A stretch of 64,000 nucleotides of DNA from Actinomadura hibisca NBRC 15177 (GCF_001552635.1 NZ_BCRO01000077.1:26902-90901); one strand, 5' to 3'; shown: positions 42,976 through 51,430, counted from the stretch's first letter. The notes: generated by a model from the letters alone, not told the origin. Translations and numbers: made by a program.

Positions 42976-43743
42976 ATGGGCGATGTGGCGGCGGGAGTCG
43001 AGGCCACAATCCGCAGTTGGATTGCCTCGGGAGAATACGGCCCTGGAGACCGCCTTCCTCCGGAACGCGAGCTCGCCCAACGCCTCGGGGCCGGCCGCAC
43101 GACCGTGCGCCAGGTGCTCGCCAAGCTGGTCGCCGAAGACGTCCTCCACGTGCGGCACGGAAGCGGTTACTACGTCGCTCTCAACAAGTGGATCGACGAG
43201 ACCGGCCGGAAGCTTGAGCCCTGGAAAATCCACGGGGAGAGGACCGTCTACGACAACCCGTGGGTGAAGCTCGGCCTGGTGGATGTGGAGCCTCCTGGGA
43301 TGGAGCGGTTCGAGCATCACGTCGTTCGTCTTCACCGCGTGGCCATTGCGGCGGTCCTGGATGACCAGGATCGTGTGCTGATGCTCTGGCGCTACCGCTT
43401 TGTGCCGAACGCATGGGGCTGGGAACTACCCGGCGGGATCGTCGACGAAGGCGAAGACCCCAAGCAGGCAGCGCTCCGCGAAGTCGAGGAGGAAACGGGC
43501 TGGCGCCCCCACTCCTTGGAGCATGCCGTGACCTTCGAGCCCATGGTCGGCATGGTCGACTCCCCCCACGAGATCTTCATTGGCCGAGGCGCAACGCGTA
43601 TTGGCGCCCCCTCCGAGGTAGAGGAAGCCGGTGAAGTCGCGTGGATACCGCTGAGCGACGTCCACCGCTTGATGCGTAAGAACGAACTCATGGGCTCGGG
43701 CACTCTGGTTGGCCTGATGTACGTCCTGGCCTTCGGCAAGTAG
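42976..43743 (+). CDS. GntR-NUDIX fusion regulator (KorSA-like plus Pif-like)
   Basis: 255 aa from the ATG at 42976. Residues 1-70 are a GntR winged helix (YGPGDRLPPERELAQRLGAGRTTVRQVLAKLVAEDVL). Residues 90-250 are a NUDIX hydrolase with a perfect box at 154-176: GIVDEGEDPKQAALREVEEE then TGW (G-x5-E-x7-REV-x-EETGW). In the element pSAM2 two separate proteins do these jobs: KorSA (GntR repressor of replication/transfer) and Pif (NUDIX immunity factor that stops redundant transfer). Here both are one chain. The NUDIX substrate is unknown; ADP-ribose-type pyrophosphatases are closest by feel. It converges with the XRE gene, leaving 4 nt between the stops. Confidence 0.85.
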   Translation: MGDVAAGVEATIRSWIASGEYGPGDRLPPERELAQRLGAGRTTVRQVLAKLVAEDVLHVRHGSGYYVALNKWIDETGRKLEPWKIHGERTVYDNPWVKLGLVDVEPPGMERFEHHVVRLHRVAIAAVLDDQDRVLMLWRYRFVPNAWGWELPGGIVDEGEDPKQAALREVEEETGWRPHSLEHAVTFEPMVGMVDSPHEIFIGRGATRIGAPSEVEEAGEVAWIPLSDVHRLMRKNELMGSGTLVGLMYVLAFGK

Positions 43744-43747
43744 CCGA

Positions 43748-44887
43748 TCAACCAACGGTCCTGCCAAGTTCGGCGATGCGTCGCCGATACCGCACTGAGC
43801 CGGTGCGGTTCGCCAACAGCTTGGCTTCGCGTACCTGGTGAGCGGCCTCCGCGTACTCGCCACGGGTCAGGTGGGCTTGGGCGAGGTCGCAGTGCAGGCC
43901 GGCCCGCGCGCGGACGAAGGTGGGGTCCATCGAGTCCAGAACCGTGTACTGAGCAGCGATCGCCTCTACATCCCCAAGCAGAGCAAGCGTGTGGCCCTTC
44001 CAGCGCACGAAGTGATCCATGTTGAGGAACACGCTGGCGAGGTCAGGGTCCCGAGGATCGTCGGTATCCGGCATCACTTGATCAGCGGTTTCCAGCACTC
44101 GGTAGGCGTTTGCGACATCGCTCTTGTCGCTGGCCAGGGCGCAAAGCTCTGCTTCCGCACACAACAGCCATGCCTTGAGCCGGTCGCTCATGCGGGAGCC
44201 GCCCACTCTCTGGGCTTCGCGAACCAGGTCGACCGCGAGCTGGGGTCGGCCCGCGTCGGCGAGCACGAACGCCTGCTCTCCCATGGCATGTGCGAGGTAG
44301 AGGGGGTCTTCGGCTTCCTTCGCGGCCTGCTTGCCCTTCTCGTAATGCCTCCAGGCCCGTTCGACCGCTCCGACGTCGAGGGCCTGCCATGCCGCGAGGG
44401 TCGCCGCTCCGGCCAGTTCCCGGGCGACTGGACGTCGGGCGTCTGGGAGCACCGCGAACGTCAGCGCCTCTTCAAGAGCAGCGAGATGCGCGTTCATCTG
44501 GTCCACGATGCTGAAGGCCCCGACCATCCGGTCTTGCGTGCGAAGTAGCTCGGTCTGGCTCACGAAGGTGGCCACCATGGACCGGCTCACCGCGTGAGCA
44601 GTGTCGATGTGGCGGATCAGATCCTCGTAACCGTCGGCCGTCGGCGGGCTTCCGGCCTCTTGGAGCAGCTCGTCGTTGGTCCAGCCGAGGAGCGCCCGAA
44701 GGATCGCGGTGTACGGCTCCGCTACTCGGCGGTGGCCGTTCTCCCACTCCGAGACATACGTCTTCAAGCTGGCGGTGCTGGCGATCGTGAGCTGCGGATG
44801 GCTCCTTGCGTACCGCTCGATCTCGCTCACGAGGCGGTTCTGTGACCAGCCGCGAGCGTTCCTTGCCGCCTTCAACCCGAGTGCCAT
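43748..44887 (-). CDS. XRE family regulator with TPR-like C-terminal domain
   Basis: 379 aa. N-terminal helix-turn-helix (LKAARNARGWSQNRLVSEIE ... TYVSEWENGHRRVAEPYTAILRALL) followed by about 270 residues of helical repeats (for example AAWQALDVGAVERAWRHYEKGKQ, ADAGRPQLAVDLVREAQRVG). This architecture is common among actinobacterial regulators that respond to peptides or stress and is frequent on integrative elements. It is divergent from the element's long + strand operon, with two inverted repeats in the 426-nt gap, so it probably controls that operon and itself. Confidence 0.82.
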   Translation of the reverse strand: MALGLKAARNARGWSQNRLVSEIERYARSHPQLTIASTASLKTYVSEWENGHRRVAEPYTAILRALLGWTNDELLQEAGSPPTADGYEDLIRHIDTAHAVSRSMVATFVSQTELLRTQDRMVGAFSIVDQMNAHLAALEEALTFAVLPDARRPVARELAGAATLAAWQALDVGAVERAWRHYEKGKQAAKEAEDPLYLAHAMGEQAFVLADAGRPQLAVDLVREAQRVGGSRMSDRLKAWLLCAEAELCALASDKSDVANAYRVLETADQVMPDTDDPRDPDLASVFLNMDHFVRWKGHTLALLGDVEAIAAQYTVLDSMDPTFVRARAGLHCDLAQAHLTRGEYAEAAHQVREAKLLANRTGSVRYRRRIAELGRTVG

Positions 44888-44952
44888 GAGAAGCCGTCCA
44901 GGGGCGCGAGTCTCTGCACTTCGAGGATGCCCCAGGACCCGGCAAGGGCAAC

Positions 44953-44980
44953 AGGGGTTAACCGCATCGAGTTAACCCCT
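44953..44980. promoter_or_regulatory. Inverted repeat upstream of the XRE-TPR gene
   Basis: AGGGGTTAAC (44953-44962) and GTTAACCCCT (44971-44980), perfect 10-bp arms with an 8-nt spacer, 65 nt before the start of the XRE gene. Candidate operator. Confidence 0.6.
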
Positions 44981-45066
44981 GCCAACTGTTGTCCACCGAC
45001 GTCCCTGACGTTCCCTGTCTGTACGGCCACATCGGGGTTGCCGAGAGAAGAAGTTCGTCCGCCTCA

Positions 45067-45100
45067 TTGACTTTGGAGCAAACCAATCAGAAGATTGGTT
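45067..45100 (+). promoter_or_regulatory. Promoter with overlapping inverted repeat, start of the element operon
   Basis: TTGACT (45067-45072), 17 nt, GAAGAT (45090-45095) resembles a sigma70 promoter. A perfect dyad AACCAATC (45081-45088) / GATTGGTT (45093-45100) covers the -10. A protein bound there would block transcription into 45314 and beyond. The remainder of the 44888-45313 gap shows nothing else clear. Confidence 0.5.
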
Positions 45101-45313
45101 CGAACCAGTCGGGATGTCAGTGGACGCTCATGGACTCCCGGATGGCCACAAAACAGAACGCGACCCGGGTGCGGGAGGACGAAACACGAGGTCCCCGCCT
45201 CCGAACCGCGACTGGTTGCGACCAGCTCTTGCGTTGCCCTGTCGCCGCCGACTCGCAGTCGGCGTTGAGAGGAGAGCGCAGGACTGTCACCGGTTCCGAA
45301 CTAGGAGGTGCCG

Positions 45314-45721
45314 ATGAAGGACAACGGACGCCCGCCGATCTACGCCAGCGATCTTCCCATCACTCACCTGGACCTTCGCCCGAAGCCCGAACCAAAGAAC
45401 AAGGCCCGCGCGGAAGGCCCGGAGACCTTGATCGTGTGTCCCGACTGCGGTTGGTGGGTGGCTCTCAAGCGCCACATGGTCCACCCGCACCGCGACCGGC
45501 GTCGCCGCACTCGCGACGGCCGCGTTCCCCGCTGCTCGGGCAGCGGCCAGCGCGTCATCGTCAACGTCTCCTACGAGATCTGGCGCGAGCAACTGGCCCA
45601 GGCTGTCGCTGACGCCGGGACCCGCCGTCCCGCCCGGCAGTTCGTCAAGCCGCGGCCGCCGGTGGCCCCGGCGGTCCATCAGATCGCCCGTGCCCGCGAA
45701 AAGGCCCTGACCGTCTCCTGA
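45314..45721 (+). CDS. Small zinc-ribbon-like protein, first gene of the element operon
   Basis: 135 aa from the ATG at 45314; the AGGAGG at 45304-45309 decides this start. A short Cys pair VCPDCGWW and a later RCSGSG could bind a metal. The C-terminus is basic with Pro. Unknown family. The gene is followed by a 17-bp hairpin, so read-through into the WhiB gene may be limited. Confidence 0.65.
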   Translation: MKDNGRPPIYASDLPITHLDLRPKPEPKNKARAEGPETLIVCPDCGWWVALKRHMVHPHRDRRRRTRDGRVPRCSGSGQRVIVNVSYEIWREQLAQAVADAGTRRPARQFVKPRPPVAPAVHQIARAREKALTVS

Positions 45722-45766
45722 CCAGCTACTCAGCTTCTCTCCCGGCCCCGTCAGCCGGTTCTCCCT

Positions 45767-45809
45767 GCCAAGCGCTCCGCCCGACTTCCCCACGGGCGGA
45801 GCGCTTGGC
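45767..45809 (+). terminator. Hairpin between the first gene and whiB-like gene
   Basis: GCCAAGCGCTCCGCCCG (45767-45783) pairs perfectly over 17 bp with CGGGCGGAGCGCTTGGC (45793-45809). The loop ACTTCCCCA nearly matches the loop of the hairpin at 57545-57584. Confidence 0.75.
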
Positions 45810-45859
45810 GCTTGTCCGCCTTCTTCCTCGCCCGAGATCGCAAGGAGTTGACCTGCCTG

Positions 45860-46192
45860 ATGAAGATCACCAAGCCGACCCCGCCACCGAAGCTGCGTTG
45901 GAGCCGGGAACCTGCGGGCTGGGACTCGCGGCCGTGCCTGGGCACTCCGATCGAGCTCTGGTTCGGCCCCGACAACGGCCACAACGAGCACTGGAAGAAC
46001 GCCCAGGTCCGTGAGCAGGAGGCCAAGAAGCTCTGCCAGGGCTGCCCGTTCGCCGAGTTCTGCCTGGAGACCGAACTGGCGCTGGGCGCCGCCGACCAGC
46101 ACGGAGTGCGTGGTGGCCTGACCGCCAGCGAACGCCGCACGCTGATCGACCGCCGCGCCCGGCGATCCACCGGAACGGGAGCGGCGGCATGA
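45860..46192 (+). CDS. WhiB family iron-sulphur regulator
   Basis: 110 aa. Four conserved Cys, 26, 59, 62 and 68 (RPCLG; LCQGCPFAEFC), bind a [4Fe-4S] cluster. The turn motif, usually GVWGG, reads GVRGG (82-86), and a basic C-terminus RRARRS binds DNA. WhiB proteins act through the region 4 of the main sigma factor and are frequent on actinophages and mobile elements. The ATG at 45860 is preceded by AAGGAG 12 nt upstream; a TTG at 45848 is an alternative. The stop overlaps the next ATG (ATGA). Confidence 0.92.
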   Translation: MKITKPTPPPKLRWSREPAGWDSRPCLGTPIELWFGPDNGHNEHWKNAQVREQEAKKLCQGCPFAEFCLETELALGAADQHGVRGGLTASERRTLIDRRARRSTGTGAAA

Positions 46193-47190
46193 GCCGGGAC
46201 TACCGGCCCGCCTTGGACGGTGTGCCCCGTTACACCAGCTGGGCCAAGGTTCCTGCCTACCTGTACACCCGCACCCAGCTCGGCCACCTATCCCCGCCGC
46301 GCAAACCCGCGTCGGGCGCGATGCCGGTGGGGCAGGTGCTCTACCACGGCAACTGCTACGCCCCGCTGTACACGCTGGCGGCGACCGTGCCCAAGCGCGC
46401 CGTCAGCCCGGCTCAGCGCGCGGCGCTGGAGCGGGCTCGACAGTTGCAGTTCGAGTGTCGGTTGTGCGGTGAGGCGGAGGACGAACCGCTGGGCAAGGGC
46501 CGCATCTGCTACCGATGCAGGACGGTCCGCCAGATCTTCCGCCGCGACCACCAGGCCGCGATCAGCGACGCTGCTCTCCATCTCCGACGGTTGCGAGACC
46601 GCACGGCGGTGCTGGTGGCGGTCGACGACGTCGACGCGCCGCGCCGCATCGCGATGGTCGGCCGCGGCCTGGCCCTCATGACGGCGATGCCCCCTCCGGA
46701 GCACGCCACCCCGGAGGCTGCGTCCGAGGTGGTGCTATTGAAGTTGCGGCAGGTGTCTGCCCGTTTGGAGGCGTGGGGCAACCCGGCCCCCTTGTTGTTG
46801 TGCTGGCGATCGGCCTGGGATGTACGCCAGGGGCTGCTTCGGCTTCTGGCGTCTGAGCCGTCGTTCCCCTCCTACGGCGATGATCCCCAGCAGCAGGTCA
46901 ACGACCTTGCCGACGGCTTGTCGTGGCTGACCACCTACAACAGCGTCAGTCTGCAGGACCTGTACGGGGTCTGGTACGGGCAGCCGATGTTCGATGACAG
47001 CGACTTGGCCAGGTTCCACCCGCGCCGCGACCTGCCGCTGCCCGGCGCCATCGGCGATCCCATCCAAGACGTCGCCGCCCTGGGCGACGTGCTACTCACG
47101 GTGGCGGGCAACGACCGGCCCACCAGCCCGTCCGCGCCCTGGAACACCCAGCCACAAGCGCTCGCCGGCCTGGACGAAGAAGACCGATGA
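46189..47190 (+). CDS. Element protein of unknown function with a four-Cys knuckle
   Basis: 333 aa, start overlapping the whiB stop. Central CRLCGEAEDEPLGKGRICYR plus CR (CxxC ... CxxC) probably binds zinc. The rest is helical and soluble without signal or membrane segments. The following gene begins 3 nt before its stop. No family recognised; co-location with WhiB and the next DNA-binding protein suggests a regulatory or replication-control role. Confidence 0.65.
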   Translation: MSRDYRPALDGVPRYTSWAKVPAYLYTRTQLGHLSPPRKPASGAMPVGQVLYHGNCYAPLYTLAATVPKRAVSPAQRAALERARQLQFECRLCGEAEDEPLGKGRICYRCRTVRQIFRRDHQAAISDAALHLRRLRDRTAVLVAVDDVDAPRRIAMVGRGLALMTAMPPPEHATPEAASEVVLLKLRQVSARLEAWGNPAPLLLCWRSAWDVRQGLLRLLASEPSFPSYGDDPQQQVNDLADGLSWLTTYNSVSLQDLYGVWYGQPMFDDSDLARFHPRRDLPLPGAIGDPIQDVAALGDVLLTVAGNDRPTSPSAPWNTQPQALAGLDEEDR

Positions 47191-48038
47191 GCGCGGTGAA
47201 CATCGAGGTGGCCGGTCAGCACGCCGTCGAGCACGGCACGCTGACCGGCTACAAGATCCGGCTGTGCAAGTGCGACGCCTGCACGGCGGCCAACACCCGC
47301 TACGTCAACCGCCGCACCCGGCTGATCGCCTACGGCCAATGGCAGCCCTACGTTCCGGCCGATCCCGTCCGCACCCACGTCCACGAACTGATGGAGGCCG
47401 GGCTGGGGTGGAAGCGCATCGCCGCCCTGTCAGGGGTGTCCACCGGCGGGGTGTCCCGGTTGCTGTACGGCGACGGACTCCGCGGCCGACCCCCGTCGCG
47501 CAAGCTGCGTCCCGGCACCGCGGCCGCGTTGCTGGCGGTGCGGGCGGACATGGACACCTTGGCCGACGGCGCGCTGGTGGATGCCACCGGTACCCGCCGC
47601 CGCATCCAGGCCCTGGCCGCGCTCGGCTGGTCGCTGAGCCGCCAGGCCCGGCGGCTGGACCGCGTCGTCGCCAACTACGCCCGCATCCTGACCTACCAGC
47701 AGGTCACCGCCGCCACCGCTCGCCAGGTCCGCGCGCTGTACGCCGAATGGTCGATGGTCGTGCCGACTCCTTGCGGCCGCGACGGGGTACGCCGCTCGCG
47801 CAACGACGCCGCGCGTAAGGGCTGGCTGCCGCCGCTGGCGTGGGATGAGGACCTGATCGACCTGCCCGAACCTGAACTGGCCGTCGAACTGCGACGTCGG
47901 GTGGCGGAGATGGACGACGCCCAAGCGGCCGCCTGCTTCAACGCCCACTACAAGCTCGGTGACCCCTCGCCGCTGGTGATCGCCGGAGCCCGCGAGTACA
48001 CCCGCCGCTGCAAGGCCACCAAGCCGAAGGCCGGATGA
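47187..48038 (+). CDS. DNA-binding protein with zinc knuckle and helix-turn-helix
   Basis: 283 aa, ATGA overlap with the preceding gene. The N-terminus HGTLTGYKIRLCKCDACTAA followed by NTRYVNRRTR is a Cys-rich patch (CKCDAC) familiar from actinophage and element proteins. Residues 70-95 (GWKRIAALSGVSTGGVSRLL) form a helix-turn-helix, and a second similar helix set occurs around LGWSLSRQARRLDRVVANY. It may regulate element genes. No exact family name is certain. Confidence 0.7.
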   Translation: MSAVNIEVAGQHAVEHGTLTGYKIRLCKCDACTAANTRYVNRRTRLIAYGQWQPYVPADPVRTHVHELMEAGLGWKRIAALSGVSTGGVSRLLYGDGLRGRPPSRKLRPGTAAALLAVRADMDTLADGALVDATGTRRRIQALAALGWSLSRQARRLDRVVANYARILTYQQVTAATARQVRALYAEWSMVVPTPCGRDGVRRSRNDAARKGWLPPLAWDEDLIDLPEPELAVELRRRVAEMDDAQAAACFNAHYKLGDPSPLVIAGAREYTRRCKATKPKAG

Positions 48039-48141
48039 CCCTCGACCACCGGCCTGTACCTCACCACCACACCTGCCCGGCCTCTGCCCTTGAGCTCTGG
48101 GTTGCCCCGACCACGTCCTCTGACGATTCGGAGATCTTGTG

Positions 48142-48792
48142 ATGCCCACCGCCCTGACCTTCACCTCGCTCAACGACCTGTTCACCGGCAAGGACCTGAC
48201 CACGACCAACCGAGTGTTCCGTCTCAACGAGGCCGACGACCGCGACCTCGCCAGCGACCGCGTCAGCCGCTACGGCGCCTACCTGCGCAACCGCCGGCAC
48301 CTGTTCGCCGACTTCGACGACGACAACGTGCTCACCACCGACCCGGTCGACTTCGCCCGCACGGCCTGGGAGACCGCCACCAGCCCGATCATGTCCCCGC
48401 CCTACCTGCAGTGGACCTGCGAGCGGATCCGCGACGTGCTGCCCCGGGTCAGCGACCACGACGGGTCGCTGATCTTCGGTGTCGAGCTGGCGATGCCGCG
48501 TCCGTCCCAGTTGCGCGCCGTGTACGGCTTCGGCGAGTGGGACCGCCACGGCGGCTACTTCTTCCCCGAGGACCGGGCCCTGGCGCACGGTCCGGTGATG
48601 CTCACCAGCACCACCTTGCTGTTCCAGGTGCCCACCGTGGTGCTGCCCGCGCCCGCCGCCGAGTCCGGGTCGCCGGACACGCCGGAGACGGTGGCCGCCA
48701 AGAAGGCGGTGGCGCGACTGGCCGAATGGCTGGACGCGGCGTTGGCCCCGGCGCTGGCCGCCCTGAGCGTTTCCGCCGGAGATGCGCGGTGA
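48142..48792 (+). CDS. Element protein of unknown function
   Basis: 216 aa from the ATG at 48142 with GGAG about 9 nt upstream. Features: an acidic N-terminal half (FRLNEADDRDLASDRVSRYG), GYFFPEDRALAHGPVMLTSTTLLFQVPTVVLP in the middle and an Ala-rich helical end. Soluble. I do not recognise it. It is translationally coupled to the next small gene (GTGA). Confidence 0.6.
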   Translation: MPTALTFTSLNDLFTGKDLTTTNRVFRLNEADDRDLASDRVSRYGAYLRNRRHLFADFDDDNVLTTDPVDFARTAWETATSPIMSPPYLQWTCERIRDVLPRVSDHDGSLIFGVELAMPRPSQLRAVYGFGEWDRHGGYFFPEDRALAHGPVMLTSTTLLFQVPTVVLPAPAAESGSPDTPETVAAKKAVARLAEWLDAALAPALAALSVSAGDAR

Positions 48793-48992
48793 GTCGGCTG
48801 GTGAAGATCCGCCTGTCGGGCGCGCCCGACGACGTGGACGCCGTGGTCGACCGGCTCACCGCTCACCTGGACGTCGCCGACGTCTCGGCGCCCTACCCCA
48901 ACCGCCGCGACGACGGCGTGCGCCGCTACCTGACCGTCGTCATGCCCGAGGCTCCCGCCGCCGCACCGCGGCCCGGCGGACACGACCGCTGA
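48789..48992 (+). CDS. Small element protein, ferredoxin-like fold possible
   Basis: 67 aa, GTG start at 48789 in a GTGA overlap with the previous stop; it is hidden within a longer wrong-frame ORF. Sequence MSRLVKIRLSGAPDDVDAVV followed by DRLTAHLDVADVSAPYPNRR. The alternation of strand-helix-strand suggests a small alpha/beta (ferredoxin-like) domain, perhaps RNA-binding or a partner subunit. Similar short proteins are frequent in actinobacterial conjugative elements. Confidence 0.65.
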   Translation: MSRLVKIRLSGAPDDVDAVVDRLTAHLDVADVSAPYPNRRDDGVRRYLTVVMPEAPAAAPRPGGHDR

Positions 48993-49042
48993 CCTCGCTC
49001 CTGAAAGGAAGGAGGCGGCCGCTCCCCTGTACGAGTTCGGCT

Positions 49043-49070
49043 CCGGGCCGGTGTTCCCGCACCGGCCCGG
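49043..49070 (+). terminator. Hairpin before the 49114 gene
   Basis: CCGGGCCGGTG and CACCGGCCCGG, perfect 11-bp stem, loop TTCCCG. It lies between the 48992 stop and the next ribosome site. Confidence 0.65.
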
Positions 49071-49113
49071 GGCCCTTGACCGATCTCTTCCAGCCATTCC
49101 TGGAGGACCGACC

Positions 49114-49266
49114 ATGACCATCCTGACCCATCTCACCCGGCGCCGGCACCCGCGGCGGCCCTGCTTCGCCTGCCACGACAGCGGACGGATGTGGAACCCG
49201 CCGGTCGGCGCGATCGCCTGCCCGCTATGCCCGGCCCGCAAGTCGCACCGGTGGTGGTCGCTGTGA
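49114..49266 (+). CDS. 50-aa zinc-ribbon protein
   Basis: MTILTHLTRRRHPRRPCFAC and later ACPLCPARKSHRWWSL: two CxxC pairs 16 residues apart, a minimal zinc ribbon with a basic N-terminus. GGAGGACC precedes the ATG. The stop overlaps the next start (GTGA). Probably a small DNA- or RNA-binding accessory of the element. Confidence 0.7.
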   Translation: MTILTHLTRRRHPRRPCFACHDSGRMWNPPVGAIACPLCPARKSHRWWSL

Positions 49267-49598
49267 TCATCCCGCTGCGTGACGCCAACGGCGTCCCGGA
49301 CCTGACCCGCATGAACCAGTGGACGGCCACCTGCGACCGATGCGATGCCCGCACCCTGCTGGCCGACATCGACCCCTGGCTGGTGGGGATGCATCAGGAG
49401 CAGGCGGTCTACTGCCCGCGCTGCGTGCGCGCGCTGGCCGCCCACCTGATCGGCGAGGTGTTCCGGCCCACCGGCCTCCCCGGCCTGGCCTACGACACCC
49501 GCCACCACCTCCACACCGCCCGCCACGCTCTCCTGAACGGCCTGCCGGACCGCCTGTCCCGGCTGTGGCCGCGCCGCTTCGGCGGCCGCTCCGCCTGA
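49263..49598 (+). CDS. Small Cys-pair protein of the element
   Basis: 111 aa from the GTG at 49263 (GTGA overlap). Two CxxC pairs, TCDRCDART and YCPRCVRAL, about 33 residues apart, make a second zinc-binding protein directly after the first. The C-terminus is basic with His (DTRHHLHTARHALL). Unknown family. Confidence 0.65.
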   Translation: MIIPLRDANGVPDLTRMNQWTATCDRCDARTLLADIDPWLVGMHQEQAVYCPRCVRALAAHLIGEVFRPTGLPGLAYDTRHHLHTARHALLNGLPDRLSRLWPRRFGGRSA

Positions 49599-49620
49599 CC
49601 CTCTTCACCGCGCCTGTCCG

Positions 49621-49642
49621 CCGGGGCCGATCACGGCCCCGG
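49621..49642 (+). terminator. Hairpin before the 49679 gene
   Basis: CCGGGGCCG and CGGCCCCGG, perfect 9-bp stem, loop ATCA. Confidence 0.6.
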
Positions 49643-49678
49643 CCCTTCGCCATGCCTTCTACCGATCCGAGGTACCTG

Positions 49679-50398
49679 ATGTCCCTGTCCACCACCGTCA
49701 CCTCCGCGATGCCCATCCCGTCCGACGGGCTGGAGCAGGCCGCCGTGGCCTACCGGACGGCCCGCGACGCCAACGACCGGCACCGCGGCCACCAGGCCGT
49801 CGGGGACGCCGCACAGCTCACCGCGACGCTGGCGCGGCTCAACATCACCCCGATCCTGACCGGCGACCCGGGCGACCCCAGCTGGGACGACCCGTTCCAC
49901 ATCGAGGCCGACGGCACCGTCACCACCCTGATCGCCCAGCCCACCTACAACTACGGCACCGGCGGCCACGCCGTCCTGCAGGGCCGGTACGTGTGGGCGT
50001 GCGCCCGACAGGGCTGGCTGTGGCTGCGCGCCAGCGACGACCACGGCGAGGGGCTGGGCGAGGCCGGACCGCTGGAGACCCTGGCCGACGTCGGCCGCGC
50101 CCTGGTCGACGGCCCCATCACCATCCCCGGCCCCGATCTCGGCGAGCTCACCGAGACCGCCCTGCAGGCCGCCGACCGCGACCTGGACCCGGCGGCCTCG
50201 GTCGACACCCGGGAGATCTGCGCCTCGCTGACCGGCCTGACCCACGCGGTGCTCGCCGTCACCGAGCACATCACCGAGCAGCTGGCCGACGGCTCCGACG
50301 CGCTCTCGCAGGGTCTGGCCGACCTGGCCGACCGCATCGGCACGAACACCTCGGAGCCGGTCGCGGCCGCGGCACGGTCGCGGTGGTGGCGGCGATGA
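49679..50398 (+). CDS. Element protein of unknown function
   Basis: 239 aa from the ATG at 49679 (GAGG upstream). The N-terminus is helical. The middle carries aromatic, beta-type sequence (YNYGTGGHAVLQGRYVWACARQGWLWL). The end is an amphipathic helical stretch (VTEHITEQLADGSDALSQGLADLADRI) that could be a coiled coil. Soluble; no recognised family. Coupled to the next gene by ATGA. Confidence 0.6.
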   Translation: MSLSTTVTSAMPIPSDGLEQAAVAYRTARDANDRHRGHQAVGDAAQLTATLARLNITPILTGDPGDPSWDDPFHIEADGTVTTLIAQPTYNYGTGGHAVLQGRYVWACARQGWLWLRASDDHGEGLGEAGPLETLADVGRALVDGPITIPGPDLGELTETALQAADRDLDPAASVDTREICASLTGLTHAVLAVTEHITEQLADGSDALSQGLADLADRIGTNTSEPVAAAARSRWWRR

Positions 50399-50619
50399 CC
50401 ATCCCCTGCACCCGCCTGCCCGACACGCCGCTGCCCGACCGTGCCGTCTCCTACGTGCCGACCGGGCGGCGGCTGTCGCCCTGGCCCGCCCACACCTGCC
50501 CGAGCTGCGCCGGGCCGCTGGACGGCGGCCCGGTCCGCTTCCGCTGCCCGAGCTGCAACCGCGGCCTTCCCGCCGCCGACCTCACCTACGAGACCGCCGC
50601 CTCACGGGAGGCACGATGA
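50395..50619 (+). CDS. 74-aa zinc-ribbon protein
   Basis: ATGA overlap at both ends (50395 start; 50616 start of the next gene). Contains TCPSCAGPLDGGPVRFRCPS then CNRG: two CxxC pairs, a standard zinc ribbon. A small accessory protein of the element operon. Confidence 0.7.
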   Translation: MTIPCTRLPDTPLPDRAVSYVPTGRRLSPWPAHTCPSCAGPLDGGPVRFRCPSCNRGLPAADLTYETAASREAR

Positions 50620-51152
50620 CCGCCCTGGACCGCACCCACCCGACCCCGGAACCGAGCCTTCCGTCGGCTCCGGACGTGACGCCCATCGACCACAACGACC
50701 TGCTGGAGCTGCACGAGGGCCTCCAGGAGCACCGCCGCACCCGCCTGCTACTCAACGCCCTGTTCGTCCTCTTCCTGCTGCCGAGCGCCTTCGCCGTCGT
50801 GCTGAACCCGCCGCTGTCCCACCGCATTCTGCTGACCGCGGCCCTCTGGTTGCTGGCGACCCTGGGCCTGGCCCACCTGCTGGACATGGCCCGCACCTGG
50901 TGCAGCGCTCGCTACTCCCTCACCCGCACCGCCACCTGGCACTACCGCTTGGAGCGCCGCTGGTACGCCCCCGGCACGACCGTGCTGACCGGTCCCGACG
51001 CCCAGCGGCCGGTCTACGTCCTGGGATGGCTGAACGACCCCGCCTGCGTCCAGCCCTGGGTCCTGATCCACTGCGACGACGACCCCGCCCGCGTGGTGCC
51101 GCTGTCGCAGTTGGCCCCGCTGCCCTGCCGACCCCGGGACGGTGCCCGATGA
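50616..51152 (+). CDS. Membrane protein of the element operon, two helices
   Basis: 178 aa. After a Pro-rich cytoplasmic start come two adjacent hydrophobic helices (LLLNALFVLFLLPSAFAVVL; ILLTAALWLLATLGLAHLL), then a soluble C-terminal domain with YSLTRTATWHYRLERRWY. It may be a transfer/spread (Spd-like) component in the membrane. It overlaps the next gene by ATGA. Confidence 0.65.
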   Translation: MTALDRTHPTPEPSLPSAPDVTPIDHNDLLELHEGLQEHRRTRLLLNALFVLFLLPSAFAVVLNPPLSHRILLTAALWLLATLGLAHLLDMARTWCSARYSLTRTATWHYRLERRWYAPGTTVLTGPDAQRPVYVLGWLNDPACVQPWVLIHCDDDPARVVPLSQLAPLPCRPRDGAR

Positions 51153-51430
51153 GCCCGCGCGACCCGGTCCGCCGGGTGTTCGTCCGCCTCGGCTTCGCCG
51201 GATACCGGCTCGCGGCCGTGGACGTGTACATGCTCTCCGGCATCGCCGCCGGGGCCGTCTGGCTGGCGCTGACTCACCTCACCGCCACCCGCACCAGCGT
51301 GGCGCTCATGCTGTCCGGCCTGGCCGCCCTACTGGTCTTCGCCCAGTGCCACACCCGCTACCTGCGCCAGCAGGCCGCGCAGGACAACGGCAACAGCACC
51401 AGCACGCCCGACCAGCGCACCCAGCCCTGA
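51149..51430 (+). CDS. Small membrane protein of the element operon
   Basis: 93 aa from the ATG at 51149. Two hydrophobic segments (VDVYMLSGIAAGAVWLALTH and SVALMLSGLAALLVFAQCH) with a hydrophilic Ser/Thr/Asn-rich tail. A probable Spd-type membrane accessory. It lies in the ATGA-coupled run of genes 50395-51430. Confidence 0.65.
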   Translation: MSPRDPVRRVFVRLGFAGYRLAAVDVYMLSGIAAGAVWLALTHLTATRTSVALMLSGLAALLVFAQCHTRYLRQQAAQDNGNSTSTPDQRTQP

